64,000 bases of DNA, taken from the NCBI GenBank assembly GCA_947579605.1, contig OX388307.1, forward strand, positions 12,253,237 to 12,317,236, written 5' to 3'. Below are positions 19,711 to 32,030 of the stretch, piece by piece. Under the pieces are notes generated by a model. That model did no database searches, was not told the origin of the DNA, and worked only from the letters and a program-made list of their open reading frames with translations. Origin of the DNA: Athripsodes cinereus. Its lineage: Eukaryota > Arthropoda > Insecta > Trichoptera > Leptoceridae. The position numbers were made by a program, and so were the translations under genes. Positions within the stretch are counted from its first letter, which is position 1; each line of letters opens with the position of its first letter.

Positions 19711-22182
19711 AGTGCAACATCCTCCAGCTAACCAACAAAATTCGTGATAATATGTTGACAATGTGCCTAAATAATATCAAACGCGAACAGCTAACCCAAA
19801 ATACCTATAATTACGTAAAATAAATCACCCATAATAATACCACAAATAATCAAGAGAAAGATAACGTACTATGTTCTTGAACATCCAGGGGTAAGTGGTG
19901 GGAACCCCTCCCTCAATGTGTTTACGCACATTCAAGCATATAAGATACATAACACAATATTTAAACGAGTTGCATTGACAATATCTACATAATACATCCC
20001 AATATGTTATTCTATAATAGGTATATAGAATTTCCCTTGTATCCAATATAACAGTCACCTAATGTATATACCTACATATTAGGTATATATATATGAATCG
20101 TCCTCATTCATTTCAAAAGTCCTGAAAAAAAAACACTTATCTATTTCAAACTATATCACACACACAACTAAATATAATACACACAATTGTAACTCCATAT
20201 GCACATATCATAATATTCGTTCCACTTGTAAAATAATAATAACTAAACACTTTATAGTTCACATCTTCACTCTAACATTATTGAATAATATTATTATAAT
20301 ATTTGACACCACAATTTTAAAATTATAACACATTAAATAGTTTATTCCATTTGTGACATCGATAGATTCACAATCGATTCTCAAACTGTTACATCATAGC
20401 GTGGTACTTTCTTATCAAACTACTTCTCTTCAGCGATTTATGTTATTGTACACCACTCTCTTTTGGGTTAACAGAGAGGATCCAACGCTACATAATCTCA
20501 TCACATCACCCTTCTGGCCTCCAATAAAACTACTATCATCGCTGTCCAAACTTTTCACCAAGTAAATCATGTTGGTATCCTACCAACAGATATTCAACAT
20601 CAAATATTTCCTATATAACCTCGTATACTTTATGTTTCAGATTTCCTTGTTCCATTCAGACAATATCATCAAATCAGTCCAAAAGTTTAACAACCACTGA
20701 TTGCATACATCCCGTTAGGTACTATAATATCCCGTATACCTTTCTGCTTGCATCTTTATTTAAAACTATAGTTTTTTTTTTTTTCATTCCAGTAATAATA
20801 TTATTTCCTATCTCGTTCTTGGTTTAGAATAATATAACGTTTTAATCATTATTATATCCTAGGATCCATAGGTTGTAGGTACATCTTATTTCTCTATTTG
20901 GAAGACGATGTATTATATCGGCGAACATCAACCTCTTTTCTCCTTAGAACATTTTCATAAATGAGTATTCTCTTGTCCTCAATTTTGAAATGATAGATAC
21001 CACCTTTCAGGGTATACAAAGAGTTCCAACGTTTCCTAAAACTCCAGATCCTGGAATGCCCCTCCTGGTTTAAAAGAGTCTGCTTTCCGTGTAGACTGTC
21101 TTCCCTCTAAGCCGATCATTCCCCCCCCCCCTAGCCTGTAATTTCTTCCAGCTAACCGTTTAACATATAACCGTAATCATAATCAATAATCATTCGGTTA
21201 TCGCCTTCTCATCCGCTCCATGCATATATTGTATTATGTATGTTATCAGATACTCATAAACTCTGGTCTAATATTATTTCAAACTCAATAATATATTCAC
21301 CATTCTTACCTCGATCATAAATTTATTTCACACCCCAAATAATTAACTTGACAGAATTCTAAAAGTTTAAAAACGAACACTTAACTTACAAATACTGTAA
21401 AATGTTAAGACCATATTCCTCAAGAAATAATAATACCTATAATATCAGTCCCTAACAAACATGTACTTGATACATATAACTAACATCAAACTATATACCT
21501 ACCTATTATTTATCCATTTTACTCAAATACTACAATATCTAAAAATCCTAAAAACTCTAGTCATATACCTACCCATATACATAAAATAAACTCCACATAC
21601 CTAATATTCATGTTAACACGTCTACTTGGGCATATGTATAATATTACATTTTTCTAACACCAAATCTACTTATGAAAGTACATATTTTTGGTACCTATAT
21701 ACATTATTGAATAAAATAAAGAACTATTCAGGATTTCAACATATATATACCTATCCAATTTTATACCTGAATCACAAGCGCTCTTTATTAGACTATTCAT
21801 AAGGACATAATTCCGAACGAACTCTTAAGGGTTCACTATTCTTATGCATAATGTTAGGTATATACCTATAGATAGCCAAACACAAATATAATATCATGTT
21901 GCCTAATTCGACTAACACTATAATCCATGGATAACCAACCCGCGGTTCTCGAAGTAAAAATCATCAACCAATTTTCTCACTACATCCACCAAGTATAAAT
22001 TTTATTCCTCCCCTCAAAAACCAAACACATTCCTCTGTCCATAACCCAGTTCTACTCCTCAAAACCCATTTATGCTCTCCCCCCCTCCAATATTCATGAT
22101 TTTAGTTATTTATCATCGCAAACCCAAAACCCACTTCTACTCCGTAAAAACCCAGTTTATGTCTGCAATGACAGACATAATA

Positions 22183-22200
22183 TCCTGGTCCAAGGCACCA
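22183..22200 (-). promoter_or_regulatory. Putative primer-binding site of the LARD-like element
   Basis: On the minus strand TGGTGCCTTGGACC begins two bases after the LTR. TGG is complementary to the CCA end of a tRNA. It resembles, with mismatches, the site used with glycine tRNA (TGGTGCATTGG); I give this from memory and do not assign the tRNA firmly. Confidence 0.5.
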
Positions 22201-22202
22201 TT

Positions 22203-24547
22203 TGTGATGATCCTACCTATTTTAAACCATTCTAAGCTCCGAATTTGCAACATCCTAGCTTCTAAACTATACCTACTGTAATAATTGATTCCCAAACTAG
22301 AAGTGACAACCCTATTCAGCAAGCTAAGAATTGTATGAATCTTCGCATTGTTGCAAATATACGTACGAAATATCGCATTCCTAATTGAATTAATTAACGA
22401 ATTTTGGCCTTTCGTGATCGTCTCGATTTACCTATTAACTATTTTCATAGATTTGGACCCAGTACGTTGTGTTTTGACGATAATTTTACCTACGTTGTGT
22501 ATTTTTAGAACGCAAAATAAGTCACCTGAAATATACATTTCAATAATCAAGAAGAACAACAAAATCACAAAATCAATAAAACAATTTAAACATGAATTTT
22601 GATACATATTAACTCTGAGATCAACTTTGACGTCAGATCACTTACCTTGAGATACTGTAAAATAACATAATAAAAATAGTGCATAATAAAACATAACGAA
22701 ATATAACATAACAATCATCATAACATAAAATTCAAATAATATTATTCTATATCATTACGAGAATGTTGTATGGTAACTGGTTGCCGATCTATGTCCCTAC
22801 ATAAGATAACCATTTCATAGTTTCTATAGCCGATGTATGTACATATGTTCTACAACATACCTACTAATTCGTTGCGTCGTAAAGGACAGTGGCGCACCCA
22901 AAAACATAACTTTATTACTTTTGAATATTAATTAAATTTCAACACGATTGCTTTGACATCATTTTCGGAGACTATAACTACTGGTTGTTAATGCATGGAA
23001 AGCATGCTGTGTCCATGCTGAAGGAGCGCCGCCTCCGCTCCCTCACGTCTCAAACTGTCCCATGCCGCATTTTGAGCCCGTGTGCACTAATCTACATCCC
23101 GAATATATAAAATAATATATAATATGTATACTCATTTGAACATGCAGCTATATATATAAGAATAATTATAAATATATGTTAAGAAGCTTTGTCTAGGACC
23201 CTGGCGGGAAACGGGGCAAGACCCATATTGACCCTTGTCTCAAAAGCTGAATCGAAGAGATAGGAGCAGGGCTTGCTAACGGTACACCTACATTTCGAAG
23301 CAGGATTAGGACTGGAATTGTTAGTATATAGTATATGTTTCTACAAAGTACATAATACGTCTCGTGCATAATTGTATAATAATAATGATAAATATGTGGT
23401 TACGAATAGATCAAACCCACACTATAGACACAAGGTAGCTAGTCTAGTGTCGATAGGCAGAAGGGATCCATATCCATAAGGTAATCTCGACAAGATTTAG
23501 CTATAAAAGACTACATATTTATGGTGAGGTGAATTTAGGTATCATGTAAGTCAAATAAAAATATATTAAGACCAATAAATACATAAATATTACTTATGAT
23601 TAGTGTCATGCAAAATATCAAATTTGTTCCTTCCATGATATCGCAGCAATTACAGCATGTTGAACAAGTAGAAAAATCCAGTAAGTTCGTAGAATACAAA
23701 TGATATTCGACGATAAAATATGTAATTAAATTAATAATCAAATAATATCCTTCTCAACATATAACTCCTCTTCAAACTGTATACTCCATCGTTATGGTAA
23801 AGTAAATTAAATAAAAGTATAATATTGGGTAGAGCGGTGCGCCACTGTTATTAGTCTAGTTCTAGATGTGTCGGACCGCGCTATATAAAATCAGCCACAG
23901 GTACATACATACATACAATAATACTGAAAATAAATGTACATATAACACATAATTCCTTCGTTTTCAAAATCCGTAAAATAATAAATCCTTGAGTACAAAT
24001 ATTGCCTTGTAGACAACAGACATCCTGAGAGTATCCTAACACCTAGATATAAATAATAAATTAATAATATTAAAAGAAAATCTTATCTTAGACAGCTGGC
24101 AGCATCACGGATTTTAAATGCTAATTAAAAGTAATTTAGGATGATCTTTATATATTCCCAATTGTGGAAATATCACTAAAAAATAATGTTTTAATAACTA
24201 CGAAGGTGGGTAAATAAAAATATTAAAAGATGTCGAATTCAAACACAGATATTAATATGATTCAGTCCCACCTCCCTCTGGATTCAAAACTAAACTGCCA
24301 CGAGTAATAAGTACTCTCTCTTCAGACCCTGAAAATGTCGACCCAAAGCAACAAAAAAAAACTACATCCATCTCTTCCTGACACACACCGAAATATACCT
24401 GTCTCTGTCCCCTACATAGCTAGTTGCGTTCAACAACCACTTGAAATCAAACTAAGTTTCATTCCTATATTAATTACCTACTACAAATATACGATCTAGG
24501 TATATAAAAATAATATATACCGTCTTGTATATATTCATTTCATGACA
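22203..24547 (-). repeat. LARD-like element, right LTR (5' LTR in element orientation)
   Basis: Direct copy of 16389-18733 at constant offset, one substitution noticed. Includes the same inverted-repeat-bounded segment at 22887-23847. Confidence 0.88.
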
Positions 24548-24551
24548 ATAC
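24548..24551. repeat. Target-site duplication ATAC, right
   Basis: Second copy of the 4-bp duplication, immediately after the LTR's terminal CA. Confidence 0.8.
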
Positions 24552-27500
24552 GTATGTCACAACTTAGTTGCATGGTTTCAAAGCATTTGAAGTCACTTTT
24601 AAAATATATGCGGATATTTTTTTTATATAACTTTTATTAATAAAAAATATGTTTAGGTACAGAGTCTATATTATTTTGCCTTATCCCTTATGGGGATTTT
24701 GGGCTGTGATCTGAAATATCTTACATTACAATAATAAAATTAAACAATCAAAAAATAAATATTGTACATATATTATACCCATAATAAATTCTGTCCGTCC
24801 CGCAAAGTCCAGAACAACCAACAATATGTGAGGAATTAAATAGGATTTTACTGTATTGTATTGTATGTAGGTAGTTACAAATTGAGTGCTAATTGAATCA
24901 ATGTGGTGAGACATATTATTAACTTACACAGTTAAACTTTAATAACTCATAAAAACCAGATGAAATGTCTATAAAATGAATAAATATGAAACCAAATAGG
25001 ACTTGGATTGCTTGTAAATAGTTAGGATAAGGAAGAGAAAAGAATAAAGATTCGGAAAACATTGTACCTACCTACCTATCGTCCACCAGCTGCCGATCCA
25101 AGCAAATTCCTAACTGTGATAAAATTTATAGTACCTACCCAGAATCTTTATTTCAGATGATTTTATCTTTTAAACCTAAATATACCCTGAATTGCTTTAC
25201 TAAAATCAGTATGATTAGGTTGCAAGGCAGGTGCAGTCTGGTATTGGGATTAGAATTACGGAAACGTTTGGATTTGATTTTAAATAGAATTGATATCTGA
25301 GTTAATTTATCAATTAAACAAAAACCCAGATAGGTATATCTTTTTTATTAAAAAAAAAAAAATTGGATAAGTGAAATTTATATTGATTTGTGATTATTAT
25401 AATTACATATTTCACATTTGTAGTTGTGAATTCGATGAAATGTAGTTATAATCTAATATGTAATGTGTTCTCCCTATCCGTAGAGTATGCGTGCAATTCG
25501 CTATGGAAGGCGCGAAATGAATTGATTTGTACAGCGGGCGGTACTCATTTCAGACATTAAATTGCCGACAGGGTTGATGGCTAGTAAAACTATACATATC
25601 TGTATATTCTATACGAGAAATTAAGAGAATTATATATGATATTGGTACACATAAAGACATACAAGTATCATACATGTTACAACGACTTATTTAACACTAT
25701 TGGATATTAATGAAGGATAAGAAGGAAAAGAGAGGGAAAAAATTGCATTTTGACGGAGAGATTATAATTCTGGATTTTAAGGATTAGAAATTCTTCTTCA
25801 AATCCCTTATCAAATCTCTTCGACCTTGGATATCACTAGACTTCTTCCCCCTGAGCCACCCTGAATACCTACAACTTCACTCTTCATTTTCCGATCTTAT
25901 CACGAATTTTACGCAGTTAGACAACTGCCTTCTGCCTACTCTTCGTTGACTATTTTTTTCTTCTTTTATAAGTAACTCGTGGGATATTTTTGCATACTGT
26001 TCTTCATGTGTCGTGTCGGATCCCCTCAATGTTGTCTTTCTCTTGTGAGAATGTGTCCGAATTTTGTGTGTCAACGGCAGTCCATTCGTGTATATTTTGG
26101 AGTCAGGAGATCAAATTTTTGACTCAATCTTTTCGACCCTCGATCTAGTCCTTGATGATCAGTTGTCGCAACTTATACTTTTTGCATATAACTTGCACGT
26201 TTATTACAATTTATTAGAAACTGTTTTGTCGCTTACTGTTTTCACCCGTTCTGCTACAGCACAGTATTTTGAATCGTAATGTGATGACACATAAGGCTGT
26301 TTCTTCTGTCGTTTTCACTGCAGTCTGCTGTTTGAAATGACACAATTAAATTTCGCATCTCAGATCAAATCAACGCCATCTACTATTAAACTATTGAGAT
26401 GTTTCATAATTATTATTATATCTTGGCGATGTAATACCTAAACATTTTGTACATGTAACGGAAAATGATGAAGTGTATTAAGTGCATAATTTTAATAAAT
26501 CCTTTTCATGCAGTGATTGTAATATAGATACATAATAATACATTGTGAATGTGCTGCATTTTCTCTTTATTAACATTTTTTCTAAAAGATATATCTAGGT
26601 TTTTGTAATAAACCCAATACAACCTAAAAAAATACAACCTTTCACAGAAAGCTAAAATCTTGTGTCGCGAAAGGTGAGTTTTCTGACACCTGGACTTGTT
26701 TTGAAATCCAGGCTACCGATGAATTGATTTTATTTAACTATAAACTTTTACCTATAAAAGTTTTTGAGTAAAAATTTAATTTACTCATAAACTTTTAAAT
26801 TTATTATTAAGTGTTGAGACATCTCAGACACTGATTTTAAGTCTTTGATTTTGTTTGTTTACTTGTTATTCTTATGTTTGGTGAATAATGACAGAATAAT
26901 CCGACTAATAATAAAATTTAATATTATGTGTTTTGGAATATGCCACGATAGAATAGAAAGATTTTCATTTACAAATAATTTAATAATAATATTCATAACA
27001 TTTCATTTTCAGTGGCGGTCCTAGCTTTTTTGAGCCCCCGGGCGAATCCAATTGCGCGGGGCCCTGGATAAAACAATTTGTCAACTTGACATAGAAATTT
27101 CAGACGATACCCTGATTTTAAAATTTCAAAGCCCCCCGTCGCCAACATTTCAATTTGATAAAGCAATTTGAGAAAAAATACGATCTTTTCATTTTTATTT
27201 AGGTATTTTGAAAGAAAATTGATTTTTTCCAGATTTAAAAAAATCTATTGCAGTCTGTTGCCTGGGGGCCGGGGGCCGGATCTCCCGTCGTAAAAACTGT
27301 TATTAATTTTTATATTATGAATGGCTTTATTTCTGGATAGACACACACATTTTTTGTATTTTTTTTTTAAATATTTTAGAAAAGCTAGTTGATTTTCTTG
27401 CTATTTGCAATTACGGATTTTACCTTCTGCCTTTACTTTCAACTCGCTTCATATCATCCGTCCAACTCTCTTCATGTTACAACATCTTCACTCCTCATTG

Positions 27501-27560
27501 TGACTTATTCTGAAAACATTTTAATCTAACATAGTTTCTGTGTCTGCAATTATAATGATA
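24552..27560. other. AT-rich stretch with a few repeat traces, no gene
   Basis: No credible protein frame. About 25,311-25,363 matches the 3' end of the SINE-2 copy at 29,460-29,636 (AAAACCCAGATA, TATATCTTT, A-rich tail). About 27,011-27,300 is GC-rich, starting CAGTGGCGGTCCTAGC and carrying GAGCCCCCGGGCG and GGGGGCCGGGGGCCGG; it looks like the remains of a DNA transposon, but I could not pair its ends. The 25,800-26,390 part is less AT-rich and unassigned. Confidence 0.5.
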
Positions 27561-27566
27561 ACACAA

Positions 27567-27722
27567 TGGGGTTAGTTAGAAGTTTGAAGAAATCGCGCTC
27601 CTGCGATAAAATCGCCCTCTGTGTATTGATTGTATTTGTTTCAAATGTATTTTTGTCTAAATTTGCTTGTAACTAATGTACAGTAAAGAATAAATAACTA
27701 AAAATAATAAATAAATAAAATA
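27567..27722 (+). repeat. LINE 3' tail (LINE-T family)
   Basis: GGGGTTAGTTAGAAGTTTGA, 'cgcgctcctgcgataaaatc' and 'gccctctgtgta', ending with 'aataataaataaataaaat'. Same family as 15,743 and 48,617. Confidence 0.6.
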
Positions 27723-28124
27723 TATTTTGTAGGTTCTTGATATCTATAATACAAAGGTGTGGGTAAGACAATGCAAAGTTCAAACAACATTTGCGTTGTG
27801 ATAGTCTTCAACTTTTGTATTGGCTTGCATCAACACATATTTCGCTATCCAATGCTACAGCACACCGAGTTGTAAACTTATATTACCTTTCTATAATACA
27901 CCGTTCTTTTGGCAAATATATTTATTTAAGTATTTATTTAATTCAATATGGTACACAATAGATTAAAGACATGTAAAATACCTACAAGTATTTAAGCAGT
28001 AATAACATTCCAACAGTCTTACATCCAAACAGTGCACACTTACCTAATACAACCCATTCATACAACCCATTCACCCTTCCAAAATGTGTGTAAATACTGA
28101 ACAAAAAAATAAAAAAAATATAAA

Positions 28125-28265
28125 AGCATTATAGATCGTGGGAAGAGGTTACTCAATTAATGCAGATTTGCTTTGGTTGGAAGAGGATTGTTTTCACTCT
28201 GGATTATAAAGGACTGTTGGAGGGATTGTTTCCGAGAAAAATGTGGATGATGATTTCGGGTATAC
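28125..28265 (+). mobile_element. RTE-like LINE-C 3' end, diverged
   Basis: ATCGTGGGAAGAGGTTACTC, 'tggttggaagaggattgttt' and a GATGATGAT-like end correspond in order to the last 100 bases of the LINE-C ORF at 42,394-42,987. Confidence 0.5.
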
Positions 28266-29009
28266 TTTCATATAAATATGGTCCATGGTACCTATTTTCA
28301 GATGAGAACCTGAAAACTGTACGGTAGAAATGACTGATTATATTTTTACATTTAGTTTACTTTTCGTATTTTTCACGAAGTATGTAATTATTAAAATTTA
28401 TTATAGGTAATTATCAGTGTAGGTAGGGAACTGCATAGGTATGTATATGTGACTAGGCGGTGCAGTGTGGTATGCTAGTACAGTATAGTCAGGTTGTACA
28501 TTTTACTTATGTTGTGTGTTCAGTATCGAGTGTGTGTGTTGTGTTGTCACTATAATAATATTATTAGGCATTGTGTATTGTGTTTGGGGAGGAACAACAT
28601 TTGCTAACTTTATGAGCCGCTTAAAGGAATTGACATAAAGCACATTGTGGTATTGTGTTTAAAAAATATTTTTCATAATAATTTGTTCATTTTGTTTATA
28701 GATGCAGACTTTCAAAGATCAAAAATTCGTTGTTGAACACAGAAAATCGTTGTTGCCTACGAAAAGTGAAAACCTACTGATTGCTCTGATTTTGTTTTCT
28801 TTTATTGGTAACATTAAAAGGCTCATTCGTTCCACAATCTATTTAATTACACTAACAAGAATATTGAAAAATTATTCAAAATAATTGAAGCAGGTATTTC
28901 GAAGAAAATATTAAAGCAGACTTTTTGTTTCGCACAAGGAGACCTCACTGGCAACCTGAAAAATGCCTCATGGGATGTTATATTATGTTTCTCTGAAAAA
29001 AAAACCATA

Positions 29010-29095
29010 TAAATTCACAAGAGGTAACGCCTTGCCTTCAATTTACGAAGTTCAGGTTCGATCCTCGGCTAGGGTAAAATAAGATTGACTTTTTT
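29010..29095 (+). repeat. Possible tRNA-derived repeat
   Basis: GGTTCGATCCTCGG at about 29,052 matches the pol III B-box consensus, and upstream sequence (AGAGGTAACGCCTTGCCTTC) is tRNA-like in spacing. A T-rich stretch follows. No second copy was found and no cloverleaf could be drawn. Confidence 0.3.
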
Positions 29096-29459
29096 CAAAT
29101 TGTTCTACATAATGTCTGGGTGTTAAATGTATGTAAATGATTATGTTAATGAATTGTATGTATGTATGTGTATCATTGCGTTAATACACATATTACAAAA
29201 TTTATATCTAAGTTTGGGAAGAAAATCATGTGGGATGATAGTAACTTTCAGAAGGCATCTTCAGAGTTGTATTAAAATACGACATTATTGTGTTGTGATG
29301 TGATCGGTGTATATGGTTAAAGGGCTTTTACAATGTATGTATTCATGATTTTCATACAACGAAATGCAACAAGTGAGATGTAAAGATGAAAACAAGTCTC
29401 GTAATACTTATATTGTTTATATACATAATTATGTATTGTTATTAGAAAATAATATTTGT

Positions 29460-29636
29460 TCGTCGGTAGCCTGGGGGTAGAGTCTCGGCCTTCAGAACAA
29501 GGGGTCCGTGGTTCGATCCCAGGTGCCGGCAAACTCCCCTTTCACGGCACAAGCTTTTAGCTTAGTGTGAAAGGTGTATAAGGTTGTATTTGGGTTTATA
29601 ACAAAACCCAGATATATCTTTAAAAAAAAAAAATAT
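29460..29636 (+). mobile_element. tRNA-derived SINE (SINE-2), full-length looking
   Basis: The head (29462-29530) has tRNA character: GTCGGTA and TGCCGGC can pair as an acceptor stem (with G-T pairs), A box TAGCCTGGGGGTAGAGTC, B box GGTTCGATCCC. The body contains two inverted repeats, CCTTTCAC/GTGAAAGG and TGGGTTT/AAACCCA, and ends in an A12 tract. The D and anticodon stems are imperfect, so it is a SINE head and not a working tRNA. A shortened copy of the tail lies at 25,311-25,363. Confidence 0.7.
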
Positions 29637-30395
29637 TTTGTAATAAATAAATAGTGTATAAAGCTTCAGAAGTATCCACCTACGTACCTCGTAAAATATT
29701 ATATACATTTTATTATATACTTTGTACAGTTTACTTGTAAAGAATTTCTAAATGATTCTTCAAAAATATAAAACTGTTAATATTGTTCGAATCTCCCAAG
29801 TGAATTGGATATCTTATTTTTATGTTTGTTTTGAATGACTTATAAAAGTCAGACATTAGTGAAATTTCACCATTTAAGTAAGACACCTGAGTTTATAAAT
29901 TCAATCGTTAAAAAGAAAGGATAGTTTCAATTATATCACGTGCTCATTCTGGAAATTCACGGAATACAAAAAATCTTTAGTCAACCCTTCGTTTTTATTG
30001 ATGATAAACACACTGAAAAACATGATTATTATTTGAAAATAAATTGGACTATTTTCTTATAGTTGCTAGTTTCTATTCGATTTATAATCTAGTAGAGTAA
30101 GTCGTTACCTGTCCTGTGTGATTCATATATGTTTATACATGGATATAAGTGTATTTATATAATGTTCAATCTCGCGTGTGGACGGGCTGCATGAAATTTG
30201 ATTGATAACACTGTAATAAATTATTAATTTACGAGTCTATTACGATGTATATAACATCCAAGTAAAATGTTGTATCTCCATAATGCATTATAATAATAAT
30301 ATAAATTATTGTTTATTTACGAACACTTTCTCGTTGTTTTCGTGTATTCTCAAAAAGTAACGTTGAGGGTGAATTCATCAGATTGATCAATTTAT
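29637..30395. other. No recognisable gene
   Basis: AT-rich, no coding frame or clear repeat seen. Confidence 0.5.
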
Positions 30396-30399
30396 TCAT

Positions 30400-30570
30400 A
30401 CCCACACTGTAGAAGTGATGGATCTATACATTCACTGCAACTTCCATAGGTGGGGTTGACAGGAAAAATAACTGCATACAACGAATATACACCTCTTCTT
30501 CTCTGTGCCATTAAAATAGAATATTCAAGATGAGTGGGACACTTTATCAACTGAATTCAACATTTTACGG
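30400..30570 (+). repeat. SINE-1 family copy, diverged
   Basis: Recognised by 'ataggtggggttgacagg', 'cttctctgtgccattaaa', 'ttcaagatgagtgggacac' and 'atcaactgaattcaacat' in family order. Confidence 0.45.
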
Positions 30571-30809
30571 AACTTTTCTCACTCACTCGAAAACTTGCAG
30601 AAATATGTAAAAAAAATATGTGGAACGCAGTGAAGAACCAGGTCCCATTCACTGAAATGATTATGTACCAATACATACAATAGAATTAATCAATTTGACG
30701 ACAAATTTAATAATCAGATATACCAGTCACTATGCACAGAAATGATGCACCTATTTACCGTGTTTTAATACAAATAAATAATTATAATTGTCGACATTGT
30801 ATATAAAGT

Positions 30810-31070
30810 CTCCAAGCTGAAATGGCAATGGGCTGATCATGTGAAAAGGCGAGAGGATGGCAGGTGGACTTCCAGAGTTCTTGAATGGAGGCCGTGGGAG
30901 GACAAAAGAAGTGTTGGAAGACCCCAAAAAAGATGGGTCGACGATATTGTTCAAGTGATGGGGAAACAGTGGTGTCGAGTTGCTCGAAATCGAAAAGTGT
31001 GGAAAGGTTTTGAAGAGGCCTATATTCAGCAGTGGAGAGAAGAAGGCTAGCAGTAAGTAAGTAAGTAATA
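30810..31070 (+). pseudogene. RTE-like LINE-D C-terminal fragment
   Basis: From 30811 the frame reads SKLKWQWADHVKRREDGRWT, then VLEWRPWEDKRSVGRPQKRW and ends EEAYIQQWREEG at a TAG (31048-31050). This is the well-conserved C-terminal tail of RTE-like reverse transcriptases in insects. All catalytic parts are absent, as expected of a 5'-truncated insertion. An (AGTA)n tail follows the stop. A minus-strand relative is at 40,056-40,321. Confidence 0.8.
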
Positions 31071-31784
31071 CAAATAAAATTTGATAATTACGTACATTGG
31101 TGAGTGTATGGAAGAATTTTGTATTTTGGTCCGTTATTACTGACGTGATAAAGTTTATATTATGCACCTTCTTTAACACAATGATTAATTTCATAACAAT
31201 TTTTCACAATATAATTTCACATAAGCTCTTATAATACATATTAGAAAATAATAATATTATATACGATACATGTACTTCACATAACATTTAATATGACTGG
31301 GACCTTCACCTGTATCATCAAAATTGATGAGATTTTAATTAAATTAGAAATTAAATTATATTTTATATCTAGGTATTACGAAACATTATTAGATTTTGAG
31401 TGAACGATGTAGTACCAAATAGGTTTATAAAATAAAATAAACTTTTATGGATTAAAAAGTTGTTCAATCAATGAATTTTATTGTCGAAGAGTGCAAGTAG
31501 ATATATTCGTAATAAATTACACATGTGTATGTTTCAAATTTGCAGCAAATATTCTCAGTAGAGTCTTCAGATTGAATAGATTTTCCATTTTCTTAAGGAT
31601 ATACTATAGTGTATAGAAGATTCTGATTTTTTGTTGTAGAATTTGCTGGTTAACCCATTTGAGGGAGATATCGTGAAAACATAATTATATATCAAAATAT
31701 TAATATGTCCCTACCTATACATTAATTAATAAGATTCTGATACTGTGAGCCAGCACACTCAACAAATATCTCTAGTTTCTATAA

Positions 31785-32030
31785 TATAGGAGAGACGACG
31801 GTCTTGTATGGGTCAAAACACCATTATTTTGACCATATGGGTTCCGACGGACCGCGCACCTCTCCTTGACAATATATCGCTCCTATGACAATGACATCAG
31901 AATGCTAGAAATGTCGTGGGAAGAGGTGAGTTAATTGGCGCAGAGAAGCTCTGAGTGGTGGAGGCTGGATTCTGCCCTGTACTCCCGAGAGGAGCGATGA
32001 AGGGCGGGATGATGATGATTTATCAGGATA
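31785..32030 (+). mobile_element. RTE-like LINE-C 3' end, internally altered
   Basis: GTCGTGGGAAGAGGTGAGTT, 'tggcgcagagaagctctgag', 'ctgtactcccgagaggagcg' and a GATGATGAT tail match the LINE-C end. Its upstream part (GAGAGACGACGGTCTTG) matches farther 5' LINE-C sequence, with unrelated bases between. Confidence 0.6.

Larger units (their letters stand above)
18734..22202 (-). other. LARD-like element interior, non-coding
   Basis: The 3,469-bp interior has no frame longer than about 117 codons and none resembling gag, protease, RT or integrase. Two pieces are recognisable as other repeats: a SINE-1 copy near 19,285-19,405 and a LINE-A tail near 19,520-19,710. The rest is AT-rich and unassigned, with C-rich patches near 21,120 and 22,080. 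Confidence 0.7.
16389..24547 (-). mobile_element. Complete LARD-like non-autonomous LTR retrotransposon
   Basis: Two direct repeats of 2,345 bp at a constant offset of 5,814 bp flank a 3,469-bp interior. They begin TGTGATGATCC and end TTTCATGACA, so they have TG...CA ends, and a 4-bp ATAC duplication flanks the whole. On the minus strand a polypurine tract (AAAGGGGGGA) directly precedes one LTR, and TGGTGCCTTGG lies two bases after the other. Both place the element on the minus strand. No gag or pol frame exists in the interior. Long LTRs and a long non-coding interior are the definition of a LARD. It would need enzymes from an autonomous partner. I noticed only one LTR difference (T at 16507 against A at 22321), so insertion looks recent. 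Confidence 0.85.

Noticed and set aside
25877..26279. Opposed small ORFs of 65 and 71 codons in a less AT-rich patch
   Set aside because: No recognisable domain, no supporting context; probably a decayed repeat.
29462..29530. A functional tRNA gene
   Set aside because: The acceptor stem pairs and boxes are present, but the D and anticodon arms are imperfect and the sequence runs into a SINE body and A-tail.
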